Positions 33,335 through 46,770 are shown, numbered from the stretch's first letter. The stretch: DNA of 64,000 nt from Ciona savignyi (GCA_000149265.1 CH003295.1:326902-390901); one strand, 5' to 3'. Notes: generated by a model from the letters alone, not told the origin. Translations and numbers: made by a program.

Positions 33335-36155
33335 ATGACTGACTGCAGTAAAAAAGTAGCGCTAGTTTTAGGGGGCTGTGGGAACGTGGGTTCCGGTGTA
33401 GTCGGTGGTTTTATCAGAAAGGGATACGGGAGAGTGGCTGTCATATCAAGGGATCCACAAAGATTAGATGCGCTCAGAAATCAAATGGGCCCGGCTGCTG
33501 AAAGGGTTGTCTTCGTCATGGGAGATGTTGGAAGCGAGGCGAGTGCAGAAGCTGCACGCAACGAGGTAATTTTGTAGTTGTGTTCGAATCACCATGGGAA
33601 GAACATTATTTAGACTTTGCTCTGCTGGTATGCTAATCCTCGAGAACAGCACTTTTCCTTTTCGTGGGACTCGCGTGTGGTTGAGAATCGGGCCAACAGC
33701 GGGAAGATTATACGTTCAAAATCAGAGACTTGATGTCTCGCATGTGGAGATTTAGGAAAGTTGCTCCAACCGAGTGGAATGTTATATGCTGTACAAAAAT
33801 CGTTAGCAACACGCTTAACGGTTACATTACATCGGTAACTACTGTAGTTACTTGATTGTGAGCACGAGTTATCTGACGATAACAGTGATTACTCATACGA
33901 CGCTTAATCATACAATATCTATCAATTGACTTAGTTTCTGACATTGTTTAAACTATATATTCAAAATTTGCAATTCAGGTGCTCGCCCAATGCGGAGGTC
34001 GCATCGATGACATTGTTGCAGCAATAGGATTTCCCTGGTGGCAGAAAGGACCGATTATGTTCCAGGGCAAAATAGATCTGGAATCTGCACTGAACTCTCT
34101 CGTTGTTGCTCCGTTCGTAGCTTACAAAACGTTCATCCACCTAGTTAAGGATAATCCGAACGGTTCGTTCACGTTTGTTACTGGTAAGTGCAGCAGTATA
34201 TTATAGGATAATAAATATTTACATGTTTATCTTTACTCGCGGCTTACTTATCTACAAAAAATGAACACATCTTCTGTATTCGGTGTAATTTTTTGTTTTT
34301 TAGTCGATATCACAACACTAAATCAATTTCCTGAACATACATGTATTTGCCAAATTGTAACTAATTTAAGCAGAATGAAAGTGACTATAATGGTGGTTTC
34401 CAAAGTGCTGGGACCTTATCAAATCTTTTGTGACCTTATCCAAAAAAGTTGGGTCAATTGAATTTTTAGTCAGCATTTAATCTGTGTGAATCTTTATCCC
34501 CATTGTATGTAATGCACCAAACTAACGTATCATTTCATAATATTTATTAGTGTATTTTCGAGTTACATTCTTGATGTAGCCTGGTCGGCTGCCTGGTAAT
34601 GATATTCAGATCAGAGGCAATGAATGCCGTAAAATAGAGTTTACCCTCGCAGTAAAATCAAACCATTTTACTAAGGTATTTAGCGGCGAGACTTAACGCT
34701 GCGTGGGTCTGTTTGATCGAGGGTTTTATGACAAACGCTTGGCCTGGCCTGTTCCTTTAGTTTTAAATTCCAAGATCGATGTGTTCAAGTGTTGTCAAAA
34801 CAAAACGTTTATCTTGCACGGATGCTTGGACACGAAGACATAAGGTGTGCCAAAATGAAAAACTCTTGTGCAGCTGGTGCCTTCAATGGCTTACTTGATA
34901 ACCTAACAATGATTGATATTTTCGTCACCATGCAAGCATACGGCCGGCATGAGCTGCTTCAACCAACCACAGTGCTGCTACTTATACTATAATGGTTACT
35001 GAAGCATATCAAGCTATAAAAACTAATAGGTTGTGAATTCTTGCTTCTTGGTGTAGTTGCAAGCGACTTATTTTTTTATAAGAATCTGGTAGACTGAACA
35101 ACGCGGTAAAAATAACATTATACTGTAAAACAAATAGAAAACAAATCCAAAACAAAAAATAACACTAAAACAGAACTAAGAAACTGTGAAGAATATGCCC
35201 TTCAAACAAGCACGGGGCCCGCTTTTAGTAAATGGCGTATATAATAGACATATGTCAACCCAACCCATCCTAAACTTACTATAGCTTAACGTAATATATA
35301 CCCTTTCCATATTTTAATATAAATATTGTAGCAGTATATGTCAACAATGCTTTTTACGATAATCTTTTCTGGTCTAAATCGGTAATGACGTATGCCGTCT
35401 GCAAGGACACCGAACAATTTCTGGATTGAAACCATCCGCGTGCTAGACGGTTTTACCCTTAGAAAAGGCACTTAGCAAAATTGTATAAACCAAGTGGGTT
35501 AATGGGGTTTAGTACAACTAAAGGAACGTCATAGCCATATACAACCCACTATACAATCGCTCTATAGGAATCTGGTGGGCGTCAGGTATTCTTACGATTG
35601 TCCCTCTAATACCTCTCTTGCGTTTCACCATTAATGAGCCTAACACATTAATACCCTATCTTATTTCCTTTCTCTTTAGGTGGGGGAGCTGATATGTACT
35701 TGGTTCCTGGGACCGGATTTATGGCAATAGGTGGCGCTGCTTCACAAGGTTTGGCTCGTGTGGCTCTGAAAGAACACGTCAATGATCCGGTGTGTGTGAC
35801 AGAGGTCAGTTCGTATATACCTTGTACGGTTTAGTGGAAAATACGACAGACTGTAAACATATGTCTAAACCTATTAGACCATTTATCGAGGATAGATCTA
35901 AAGATGTAGAAGTAACCAAGTGCACTTGAACACTACGATATGAATCTATTTACACATTTTGGTTTCCAGATCTCGTTCATGCTTGGTGTAACACCGGTGC
36001 CTGATCAGATGCCGCCAGCGTTTGATTGGATTTTCAATCAAGACGCCGGTGACGCCGTAACCTCCGCTGCAATCGCGAGATTGGGCCGGGGTAAAACCTC
36101 TACAATCACTTCTCTCGATGCACTGAAAGTGCTTGCGACGAACGGCATACTTTAA
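33335..36155 (+). CDS. Atypical short-chain dehydrogenase/reductase, 248 aa
   Basis: Four exons (33335-33565, 33979-34183, 35680-35804, 35970-36155) with canonical GT/AG borders and matching phases. The N-terminal Rossmann nucleotide-binding loop is clear (VALVLGGCGNVGSG, residues ~8-21), followed by ISRD after beta-2 and VMGDV after beta-3. The usual NNAG is replaced by AAIGFP. The catalytic Ser and Y-x-x-x-K are not visible: FVTGGGADMYLVPGTGF is followed by MAIGGAASQGLARVA. The fold is therefore SDR but the enzyme may be inactive or use other chemistry. I chose MTDCSKK as start because a TTTCAG acceptor lies 13 nt upstream; the frame is open further up but that part is probably intronic. 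Substrate unknown. Confidence 0.8.
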
Positions 36156-37038
36156 AGAGGACAGAGATAGGAACATTGTAAAGGCGATGTTTTAAAACCG
36201 CTATTCGTTGGCTTGCCGACTCCGCTGTACCGACTTTTATTCTTGGCCACTTTTACCTACTTAAAGATCTAATTTTTGGTTGTTAAACGTTTTCTTAATA
36301 CTTGTGTTGGATCAAGTCTGTCATATTATTGTCCACACACCCTTTTTTGCTGACCAACAATTCTTCCATTACTAACGTAGTCTAATTACAATTTACTAGA
36401 ACATATGGCCAACGTAAAATCGGATGAAAATTGTTGGATAACTGTTTATTTTCCATTTTGTTTTTTAGGTGCCTTCTTTCTTGACCTTGCAATTGTCCCA
36501 AATTGTTTCTGATTTTTTCGAGATTTAAAAGTTATGTTTTATCAATATAAGAACTAATACATTAGATCTCAACAAATTGATCGGTATTTTCTGCCTAAAT
36601 ATAACTTTTCAGGCAAAAAAAATATATGCAGAAAAAAGTGCTAGGGTCATGTAAAAATGTAAAACATGATGGCAACGGATGGAGTTTTTTTTTAAGTTTA
36701 AGCCTTGAAATGGCCAACAGCATTTTAATAGCAATAGTATCAGCCCCGAAAATGTCCGTGTTCTGTCTAAAATTTGCCATCCAGCGCATATATATCGGAT
36801 CACTTAGAATTTTAGCGTAAAACATGCCGAAACTGATGATAGTTTTTTTATATTTTGAGTTGTGGGGAAACCCCCTGGTACTTTTTGTAAACAAACATGA
36901 TTATAGGCCTACACATAATCGAAATATCAGTTAGAACCAGAAATTCGAACTGTTTTTTATTTACGATCGTGGTTCCGCTTCGAAATTACTTATATTTAAA
37001 ATATTAGGTTAAGAATTGATTTAAATGTAGGAACTTAA

Positions 37039-37088
<50 letters not shown>

Positions 37089-37889
37089 TTAGGGTTATGT
37101 TCCGGTTCGGATAAAACAATCTCTTCGAAACAGTTCAGGGGTAAAGTTTCGTTTAAAAAACTGATTTGGCATAAAATGCGCATCCAGTAAACTGACGATT
37201 AAAAATTAAAGATTTTACTACCTTAATTTTGGGATCGTGGCAGTTAATCTAAATAGGTTTGGGACAGGATTAGAATTACTTTCCATAGCAATCTAAGTGA
37301 ACCAAGCGCTCTAAGCGATCCTGTAGTATTTAGAGTCACCCGCAAACTTCTGCATAAGTGCGTAAAGTAGTACTTTTACGCGAGTCGCCGGAGCAGGAAG
37401 TATTTTAGATTTTGTCATTTTACACAATTAATTAATTAAAACATCCTTCCTTATTTATCTACTTTGATTTAAAACAAAATAGACCCCATCATAACCTTAA
37501 CCAAAAGAGTCAGTTATGTTTCTCTTCAATACTTTTCTGTGTTTTAACTATAATCACGGGGATAACCATGATTATCCTATAATGAATGTATTATTTGTGA
37601 TTACATATTCGTGGAAGTACGATCGTGATAGAGCACAAAAAAGAGAAACTAAGAAAGGGGAAAGAAGGGAAACTGCCCACTAAAAAATTAGGTTTAAAGT
37701 TTTGGTTACTTCTGGGATTGAGATTAGTAATTGAGTAGGGTTAGAATTATTTTTCATAATTTTAGTAAGCAGTTTCCTATATTTCTTTTCATCAATTTAG
37801 TTGTTGACCATAGTAGTTGTGTGTAACTATATAACAATTGCTAAATAAATATACAGATTAGTAGAACTATCTGTGCAATATTGTGAAAC
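36156..37889. other. Intergenic region between SDR and SETD3
   Basis: 3' flank of the SDR gene, an (AT)n microsatellite at 37039-37086, and unique AT-rich sequence. A possible acceptor AATATACAG ends at 37856, 33 nt before the SETD3 start. No gene seen. Confidence 0.6.
37039..37086. repeat. (AT)n microsatellite
   Basis: About 24 dinucleotides of AT with two interruptions at the left end. Confidence 0.95.
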
Positions 37890-40800
37890 ATGGGAAAAAA
37901 AAGCAGAGCAAAGCAGTCTGGGAAGGCTGGCAGTGCAATGATTCGACACAAGAAGGAACTACTAAAGATGGCATCCGACATATTTAAACGTAAGGTATCT
38001 CCTTTAAAGTAAACCCGTACCATGTAGGGAAGTAGGGGAATCATCTGAATGCCTTCATGCTATTCCGAAAACTTGTGGAGTTTTGTCATGTGCTAAGGTA
38101 CTTGGAGGACTTGAATGTGGGGCAACACCAAAAGTAGGAAAATAAAGTTATCTAAGTCCATGCCCTGCCCTGTTTGGTGTTTCCTATTTACCCTTAGTTA
38201 TGCTTTTTGTAATTCCTTACAATGTCCCCATTCTATTGAAGATACTGTTATACAGATATAAAGGGAAATTGTACTTCATGGCACTTTGTTTCCACAGTGT
38301 GTGTTCAATCACCAAGCTCTCAAAATCAATGGGACTACTACCTGGAAGTCCGTAATGCTGTCCAAGTTTTTCAACTCAAACAAAAAGCTGGTATTTAATT
38401 TGATTTATTATTAACTTATCATTTTATTTGATGTTGTTTTCCATTTTCAATTATAGTAATTTTTATAGTTTCATTTTATTTTGGAATTTTTTTTAGTAAC
38501 CGTAATAATAAAATAAAGTAACTTACTCTCAGTATCACTACAGCTTGGCTTGGTGACATTAAAATAAAAGAATTGCAAACAAATTGTTTTAAAGTACAAA
38601 TTTGTATTTTGGTCTCATAATCTTAGTAATTTTAATTAGAGATGTATAGATATTATCTACAGTAATATGTGTAAGGTATATTGCAAAACACCTGGTTTAA
38701 TGTTAATGACTCTGTAACATTATTCAATCATTTTAGCATTCGATCCCCCTGTATTGCCACCAACTGATCGCTCCTCAGCAATCCCCAAGTTTAAAGAATG
38801 GTTAAAAGAACAGGGAGCAAATTACTCCTCTATTGACATCCAGCATATTTCATCAGAAGAAGGGTTTGGAATAGTTGCCCTGGAAGATATTGAGGTAAAA
38901 CTAATATCTAAATATAAATTAGCTACATTTGGTTAATTATTCTTTAAGTAGAACCTTCGGATAATTTTTGGGGTAAAGATGGAAGTTATTGGTAGATGGC
39001 AACATGCTTTGTTTGTTCTGATAAATTTACCACACAGTTATATTTTTACTTAAAAAATAATCTGTCTGTATTAATAGTTGATTTATAGAGTTGATATATA
39101 ATGTTGCAGATAAAATCTCTGATCATGGCAGTACCACGGCATGCTATGATGACCTATGAAGATGCCAAGACCTCATATCTCGGTTGGCATTAATGGAATA
39201 TTTGTCTTAACACATTTATACTTTAAAGTTTGTTGCTTTATTATATAAGCATATGTGTGGTACTGTGGTTTATAATTATTAGATATATGTATGAAAGTAC
39301 AGTATAAAAATATAGTATAAACAATCATTTAGTTTTGTGTTTTAGTAAAAATTAAGAGTAATATTTCACCCTAGAAAAACATATTTTATCTTTGTTAATA
39401 ATTTAAAACAAATCCATTGAGAAGTATGTAAGATAAACAATTTTTGGGAAAAGTAAGTAATGTTAAAAAAAGTTATTTTTGTTTATAAAAAGAATGTGTT
39501 ATGCAACTTTTTAAGTCATTTTGATTGAATGTGTGTTAATAGAAAAAAATGTTTGCAGCTGATTTAATCGCGGGGAATGAGGTACTGTCAGTAATGCCGA
39601 ATGTATGTCTTGCTTTATATCTGCATTGCGAAAAATTCTCACCCACCTCAAAATTTAAGCCTTATATTGGTAAGTTAGTCAATTTGTGTGCTTTACTATG
39701 TATTCCCATGTACATTAACACATTAACTTCATTTGTGTAAATACCAAATTATATTGAATACCTGCATACTTTTGACTTTTTTTGATTAGTTGTTATTCAT
39801 AAAAAAATAATAATTATTGCAGATATGATACCACTGGAGTTTAACACGACTTTGTACTTCGAACCGGATGAATTAAAGTATCTAAAAGGATCTGCATCTC
39901 TATGTGTGTAAAATGACACTTCCAGTTACTGTATTATGGCACTTCTCAATCCAATTCAATTATTTAACAGCTGAGATGGTGTGATTATTCTTTGTATTAA
40001 AGTCACTAAGCACAAAGAAGTCGACCAAATTATTTATAATTAAATAACTAAAATTCAATATTTAACAAATTTAAAGTCTGAAAAGATTTGTGACATAATG
40101 TTGGTCTCCTAAACACTTTTAGCAGGTCATTAACATATTTGATTTTATTACTCATGTTTGTTAAAAACCTATGATCCTAATCTGCATACAGAAGTTAAAC
40201 TTAAGAAGTTGAGTATATGGATAAACTTAATGGACTCGTTTCAATCAGAAAGCACCACTCTACCATGCATACAAACGGTTTAAATATTATTTACTTTTCA
40301 GCTGGTGCAATAAACCAATACAAGTCAATTGTACGACAGTTTGCGTTACTATACCAAGTGTTCAATGGATCCCATCAAAAAGCAGATGTGGAAAAAATAC
40401 CAATTCAAGCCCGTGAGGCATTTACTTTTGATGCTTATCGGTGGTGTGTTTCGGCCATAACTACACGACAAAACAAGCTACCGACCCGTAAGTGCCATTC
40501 CATGTTTATTGGATGCGAAGTATTTAATGTCTTACATCACAGCTGTTGTTCAAGATCACCCTCGGGCATTATTGGGAAGTGGGATATATGTATTCATATC
40601 TGATATCGGAAATGGAAAGACAATATCATAAATATTGTGTTTTAACCACTAAGACCAGCAATCAACATCAAAGTCGTTTTATGCCTTGTATTTTTTTTAC
40701 AGATATAGGTCAAGTTGTGGGTGACCTGGATAAAAATTCCACTCTTGCATTAATTCCTCTATGGGACATGTTTAACCATGCTGTTGGTCCAGTAAGTATA

Positions 40801-43288
40801 CTAAGTGTGAAACTTTTAGTTTATAGCCCACCAGACCATAGTATTCAGTTATAACAACCCCCCCACATGTAGTCCTCAAGCTGGCCTGTTGTTAAATTTC
40901 CATAAGTTTTCAATGCTCGAAACACAATAAAAATAAGGTACTAAACACTGAAACAGCTTCTGTAACACGGCTGTAGACGCATTTGTAGCTGACATTATTT
41001 ATTTTTCGTATTCCTGGGGATTTACTTTCATCCATAACCTTGTCTTGCTAAAATTTATCTTGCTAAAATTTATTTATTCATGACAACATTCAACATGCAG
41101 TAACAATTGCTTCAATTCGATTTTAGTTAAGCACTGCCTACAACTCGGAAACCAGTGCGATTGAATGTTTGGCGATGCAAGATTTCAAAATGGGCGAACA
41201 AGTGAAAATTTGTTATGGCAGCAGAACAAACTCTGATTTACTGATACACAATGGTTTTGTTTTAAGGGACAGTCCATTTGACAAAGTCAAAATGCATCTG
41301 GGTAAGAGAACAGTGTTTTACCTTGTTTAATAAATCAGTCTGATGTTTTCTCACATTTGTTGATCATAATTGTTAGTTGTTACAAAACATGACATAGTGC
41401 ACATGGAAATAAGAAAATTTACATGTTCAAAGAAACAATGGAATGTTTGTGGGTATGTAAATGTAGTGACAAAAGCTGAATGTTTTATATTCCAGTGACA
41501 GTGGCTGTTGGAGTCTGTTGTATCAGTTTGCTTATCATATACATTATTTGATCATATTTTGGTCAACAGGAAAATTTTTTTTTCCCGAATATTTATTTCA
41601 TTTGGAGCAAGTAACTAATACTGTAAAATTTCCACAGGTGTGAGTCGAAAAGACCCGTTGTACACATACAAAGCTAAACTGCTGGCTCGACTGCAGGTTG
41701 ATGTGAGTGGTCAATTTTCAGTGTGCTCCATGGACAACAGTTTACCTACCTCTCCACAATTGCTCGTCTTTCTACGTGTCTTTCGCATGACTCAGGGTAG
41801 GTATTTTACTTTCATAGCTCATCATTATGCACAAAGAGTTCTTAACATTGCAAACTTTGGTTAATATAATACTAAATTGAAGGAATATTCAAATTATACA
41901 CAACACACCGCAACATCTCCGGTAAAGTGAATGGTAATTTGATACTTGCCCATGTAGGAACGTACTGTTCTATATTCGCGAGAAAATCTGATTATTTCTT
42001 GTAGGATAACACCTCTTGCGTTTTCCCATTCACAGGGATAAGAGAAATATCCAATCCTTTTAATCCCCTGCTGTCTTGCTTGTTGGAAGTGCATATAGAT
42101 AAAATCTTGGAATCGAATTGGAATTGTTAGATACCCCAAGTCGCTTAATAGATTACATTTTAGTTGTATATGGTTACATCATATTTACTGTTTTAGTTTA
42201 ATCCATAAATCTACTGGTTTCGGGAGGCACAGTCCACGTCTGCTTTTCTCCCTCTTTTACAGCCGTGAAAACAAATTTGTGTCATTAGATGATTTGGCAA
42301 CCTGGTTAATGAAAGAAGACAGTGAACTTACTCCACTGAGAGAGATCTATATATCCGAAGAATCGAAATTTAAAAACGATGTTCATATGTGGGAGTATCT
42401 TGAAAACCGTGTCAAACTTTTGCTAATGGCTTTTGAGAACATTGGTGAAGGGGTAAGTTTTCACATAGCTTTCTAACTAACAAATTCCCTTTCTAAATAC
42501 ATTTAGGTAACATAGCCATACTTCAATAAGCAGTGAAGCAAATGTAGTGTTTTGTAGAACTATATTACCGAATTAGAATTTTCGTTTATATTTATAAGGT
42601 TTAAGTCTAAAATACATTGACTATAGCTGTGCACTGAGCATTATTTTAATTAGGACATTGAAACGATGTTGGAGGATTCCTCACTCTCACACCGAAGCAA
42701 ACTTGCTCTTCAACTTAGAGCAGAAGAGAAAAGAATCCTATCTGCATGCGTCACATTTTGCCATCAGTTTCGTCATGCTCTTGATAGCCAGACCTTCCGA
42801 ACAAGTGGTTTCTGTACGGAATCCGACTCTATGGTCATGCGTAAGTGTAGTTAACATCAACTTGAAAGGGCCTTCTTACTTAATCTACCACAGCAACAGG
42901 AGATTTTGTATTTGTTCTTGTCTCTAGGTAGAACAAATTAAACAAACACTCGGCAACCTGCTGACTCTTTAACAGATGTAGCTAAACCGGATAGTTGAAT
43001 ATAATTGACAGAACTTTTAGGCCATTTTATCATTACATTTGCTTGTAAAAACGTTTTTTGTCGGACGTACGACAAACATTTGTTACTTTTCTAGACGACG
43101 GTAAAGACCCGACTGTAATGCGACAAGAAAATGGAAACGAGCCTGAAAAGCTTCCTGTTGCTGCTGCAGAACCGAATGTTGATTCCAATACAAACACGAC
43201 AAATGCGTTGCCCGAAGAAGACTTAAAGAACTTGAATGTCCGTGCAAATGAAATCTCGCTTAATCCTGACACCTGGATGTACGATTGA
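37890..43288 (+). CDS. SETD3: SETD3 actin-histidine N-methyltransferase, 589 aa
   Basis: Thirteen exons: 37890-37989, 38298-38390, 38737-38894, 39110-39182, 39559-39669, 39823-39903, 40302-40487, 40703-40791, 41127-41301, 41638-41796, 42289-42452, 42654-42840, 43095-43288. Phases agree throughout and sum to 589 residues (human 594). The start MGKKSR matches vertebrate SETD3. SET motifs: EEGFGIVALEDI, ALIPLWDMFNHAVG (target-binding Asn and NH) and GEQVKICYGSRTNSDLLIHNG (Tyr and Arg of the peptide and SAM pocket). The Rubisco LSMT-type substrate-binding domain follows (LLVFLRVFRMT; HMWEYLENRVKLLL; SKLALQLRAEEKRIL) and then an acidic tail. The family methylates His73 of actin in the cytoplasm. 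For exon 11 the acceptor CATTAG (42288) was preferred over the better-looking TTTTACAG (42262), since only the former keeps frame and alignment length. Confidence 0.95.
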
Positions 43289-44796
43289 TATATTCTTCTA
43301 ACTTCTTCTTTTAATCACTTATGCATGGTAGAATAAGGATTGAACTATCTCTTTTTACTCTTCACGCATGTTCGCTGTGTTCAAAATTCTTTTTACATTA
43401 CAATTTTACTCAGTTCTCGTTATTACGCATTGATACAGATAATAGTCTCGCTGTCTTTTGGCATGGTATGGCAACAATTGCATGAACCAGTGGTTTTGTC
43501 GCTTGAACCAAAATTATATCGTTGCCACTCAATGTGTTTAACACAATTTCGTGTGAGAGTTAATTTGAAGTCTACTCGAGTTAAAATACTAGCGAATCTT
43601 TTTTAGATTTCGGATATATCCAATGATTTTGGAATTATCCAATTGTATAAGGGTATCCACTGCTGCCTTTGTTATGTACAAAGGTTTTCTTTTGCTCACT
43701 TAATATAAACAAGATCGGTAATTTATTAAAACTTGAGAGAAGTTAATTGTAACCCAGTTGTTACAGCAATCGCAAAGGACGAAAATAATAAAATTCATGG
43801 CACCAGGTATCCTACCTACGGTCATGCTCCCATTGATATCTTTACCATTTTGCACCTTCTGCGTTATGTGCATGCATATACAACCCCTGTTCTATTTTTA
43901 TTGACGCATTATACCAGTAATTTTGATAAAATCCATGGTCCGTAGGAAAGTCTTCAGTTTTTATCAATAAAATCCTCTCTGAATGACCCGCGACAACAAG
44001 TTTGCGCTCAAAAAGAGTTCTCTTTGCGATGTCGGTGCTAAGTTGCACCACTTTTGACAGCTGTCTATTTCTATTTTTCTTGTGTTGAATATTCACAAGA
44101 TGCAGCGCTTAAAACAACTTTTTTAAATCCTTATCAGTTTTCACTGTTTTGCCAACTCTAAAGACCTCGCCGCGATTTTCCGTCGTCTTTATAGTATTCT
44201 GTTACGATGAAAGAGTCGACTTGCAAGAAAATTACTTTATTTGCGTTAAAAAATTATTTACAAAATATTAAGTGCTTGCACGGTCAAATCCAAATAAAAC
44301 TTTGAGTGTCGGCATTTCCAAAGTCAGCGTGCGCTTACTTAAAAGTAACAAAAACCTATTTCAGTACAAATACTAAAACCCATCTCCCTCAAAAAGCAAC
44401 CTTAAACAACGTTTAAACCAAACAAATTGCAAATCAAAAGCAGTTCGTCCGGTCGGTTAGTCTGTCGGGTAAGTGCCTCGCCTTTCAACCGAAAGGTTTT
44501 AGATGGGTAACTTGTCCCTAGCTAGTCGGTTGTGTCCTTGGGCAAAGCACTTTACAGACATTGCCTCAACCCAGTGGATTAATGGGTTCTACCAAATTGA
44601 AGGAACTTTTCTATTATATAAACACACTGCTAGAGCTCCGGTAACCCGACGGTGAGCGCAAGGTGATCTGACGATTGCCCGTGTGTTAACCCCCTTGGTT
44701 TTCCCATCCAGTTTCCCTACTTCACTGTTTCTCTCCTTTTATTTCGCCCTGTAAATTGGTGTCAGTAGCGGCTGAATAAGAGATTGTCAGTTAAAG
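43289..44796. other. SETD3 3' flank with a SINE
   Basis: Contains AATAAA candidates (for example near 43788) and a SINE at 44440-44712. No gene seen apart from the small ORF that begins at 44797. Confidence 0.55.
44440..44712 (+). repeat. tRNA-derived SINE, best-preserved copy
   Basis: The head GGTTAGTCTGTCGGGTAAGTGCC..AACCGAAAGGTTTTAG resembles a tRNA gene with box A and a worn box B. The body has GTGTCCTTGGGCAAAGCAC, GGGTTCTACCAAATTGAAGG and GAGCTCCGGTAACCCGACGG, and the tail is GTGTGTTAACCCCCTTGG. Relatives: 20380-20660, 21330-21600, and decayed pieces at 23545-23700, 28048-28165, 28675-28800, 35390-35600 and 41880-42130. Confidence 0.75.
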
Positions 44797-45054
44797 ATGG
44801 GAGTTTACCATGTAAGATTTGATTTCCGGGATGGTGATTACTTATCGTACGTTTCTGATATTAAAATCCAATTAGCCAACATTCCTTGCGATTCTTTTAA
44901 ACGAAACGAACGATTTGATGAAAGCTGTTCGGTTCGTAACGTAAACTTACTCCCCACAGTTAATGCTGGAGATGTTTTATCGCCTTACACAGCCAAAAGC
45001 TCACAATATATAAATCACAAGAGAAGTGATCAATTTTATTACAGATTTAGATAA
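44797..45054 (+). CDS. Hypothetical 85-aa protein or terminal exon
   Basis: The frame starts MGVYHVRFDFRDGDYLSYVS and ends QFYYRFR, with an in-frame TGA 24 nt upstream of the ATG and a possible acceptor (TTGTCAG) just before it. An AATAAA at 45074-45079, 20 nt after the stop, supports a transcribed 3' end. Composition is soluble and mixed; no domain recognised. It could be a small gene, the last exon of something with its other exons unseen, or chance. Confidence 0.3.
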   Translation: MGVYHVRFDFRDGDYLSYVSDIKIQLANIPCDSFKRNERFDESCSVRNVNLLPTVNAGDVLSPYTAKSSQYINHKRSDQFYYRFR

Positions 45055-45073
45055 ATGTATATGACGTATAACC

Positions 45074-45079
45074 AATAAA
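45074..45079 (+). terminator. Poly(A) signal candidate
   Basis: AATAAA 20 nt downstream of the small ORF ending at 45054. Confidence 0.35.
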
Positions 45080-46554
45080 GATATCTATGGTCATTGTTTT
45101 TATACGAGTGTTTTGCTGAGTAACAATGGTGAGGTGATTCCCCAATGTTTGTTTGGTTGAAATCAGCATGTGCTACGCTGCACACCGATTATAGCAAAAA
45201 ATCTATTAATTTTAAACACTTTGGCGACAGGTTTGTTTGTTATTTAAATAACAAAATTGTTTTTTTTCATGTTGTGTTTTGGTTGTTTAATTAAACATTA
45301 ATAAACGGAAATCTCTTTAATTTCCCTTCGGTTTAATCGGGTTCACAATTAATTGCAACCTGCAAGTAACAAGTTTAAGTGATTTATCAGCTTCCTTTAA
45401 GACGCAAACACAACTGCTAAATTTCAATTGCATGCCTGAGTGATTCAAGAAATCCCTTTATTACGCAACAGATTGACACTCAGCTCTCCAGAACATCAAG
45501 CATTTTGCGCTGCGCGCCGGTTTTCTCGTTTAGCTGTAAGTTTTTTTTAAAGGTGTTAATTGTGCATCTGCTAGCTGTTTTGTTGGGAAAAAGTTACCAA
45601 TGTACGTAGGGGTATGGGCTTAAATTAATTTCCTAAAATGTTGGTGGGTTTTGAGTTTAGGTTGCACATCTGCACATCCAAGCCCACACACATTGTATAA
45701 AATGTGCTGCTTTACAAAATCATCCTTTAAGAAACAGATGTAACATACTAAAAATAAACGGTCCAAATTTTTTTGAGCGGTATCCCTCCTCCATCGGACT
45801 CCATTAGTCCGTCAAATGTGCCCGGGGCATTAGTTAAACAGAAATACATGAACTAAAATAATTGCTTGTCAGATTCCGTAAATAAATTTATATTTTCGGC
45901 TGTCGTGGTCTATACTGGGGCGTTATCAGACAAGTAATTGTAAAACTATGTCGTTCCAACTGAAGCCATTTCATTGTGTTAACTAGAGAGTGTCGACCAC
46001 CTGTTAATGACCTTTATTTTTAAAACTCATTTTGACTATACTCGGTATGCTTTTTCATGCAAAAACGATCGGGTTTCCTGGTTGATTTATCGCAGTTGGT
46101 ATATCTTAAATAAAGTATTATGTTTGTTATTGCAAGCAAAAACTAATGGCCCCAGAGTTAATAATAATGCCCGTTTAACAACGACCTATAAGTACGTGCA
46201 TTAATTGATTTACTAACACTTAAAAGAATACACGATGTGGCCAATGCCACAAAAAGTAATAAATCCAAAGGCACTTAAAAAAGTAGTGAAAATAATAATA
46301 GTGGAGTTGGCGCTTTCTTTTAAAAATATTTCTGCAGAAAAAACGATCATTGCCTTTTTCCTTCCACATCCTGTGAACTGACAAAAGCGACTCATTGTTA
46401 TTTAGATCGTATGTAGACGGAGCTGGTTGGGTAGCGGTTAAATTTCGCCATTTTTCGCTTAAAGCTTGCACAAGTACTAAATTTGTATTAAAACTTTATA
46501 ATATGTGCTTCGTTAAGTCTCGATCGAACAAAGCAAATGTTTGGTATACGAGCT
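45080..46554. other. Intergenic region before the SLC6 gene
   Basis: Unique AT-rich sequence. A minus-strand ORF (46395-46213, 60 codons) has one hydrophobic stretch (STIIIFTTFLSAFGFITFCGI) and could be a membrane microprotein, but there is no other support. No RNA gene or clear repeat seen. Confidence 0.45.
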
Positions 46555-46562
46555 TATAAAAG
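46555..46562 (+). promoter_or_regulatory. TATA box candidate for the SLC6 gene
   Basis: TATAAAAG, 216 nt upstream of the proposed start codon. Transcription would then begin near 46585. Confidence 0.4.
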
Positions 46563-46680
46563 TAGGGCAAATATTTGGTTCGATATTCAGTGAATTTTTC
46601 TGGACGTGTTGTGATTTATTACGACAGTTGCAGTGGTCTATAGCGAACAATAGCTTAGCTCAAAAAAAGAGCCGTCTAAA

Positions 46681-46698
46681 ATGACTAACAGTGAATGA
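46681..46698 (+). promoter_or_regulatory. Five-codon upstream ORF in the SLC6 leader
   Basis: ATGACTAACAGTGAATGA encodes M-T-N-S-E-stop. A second ATG overlaps its stop codon and opens a frame that runs past the main start (46695-46895), so both would dampen translation of the transporter if the leader is unspliced. Confidence 0.3.
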
Positions 46699-46770
46699 TT
46701 TACCCCACAGTTAAATATGCAACTTTGCCGGCGGTTTGGTATTTAGTAATCAAGGTATTTAATCGTTGTC

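Noticed and set aside
46213-46395. Minus-strand 60-codon ORF with one membrane segment
   Set aside because: A single hydrophobic stretch in AT-rich DNA is expected by chance; no poly(A) signal or homology that I can name.
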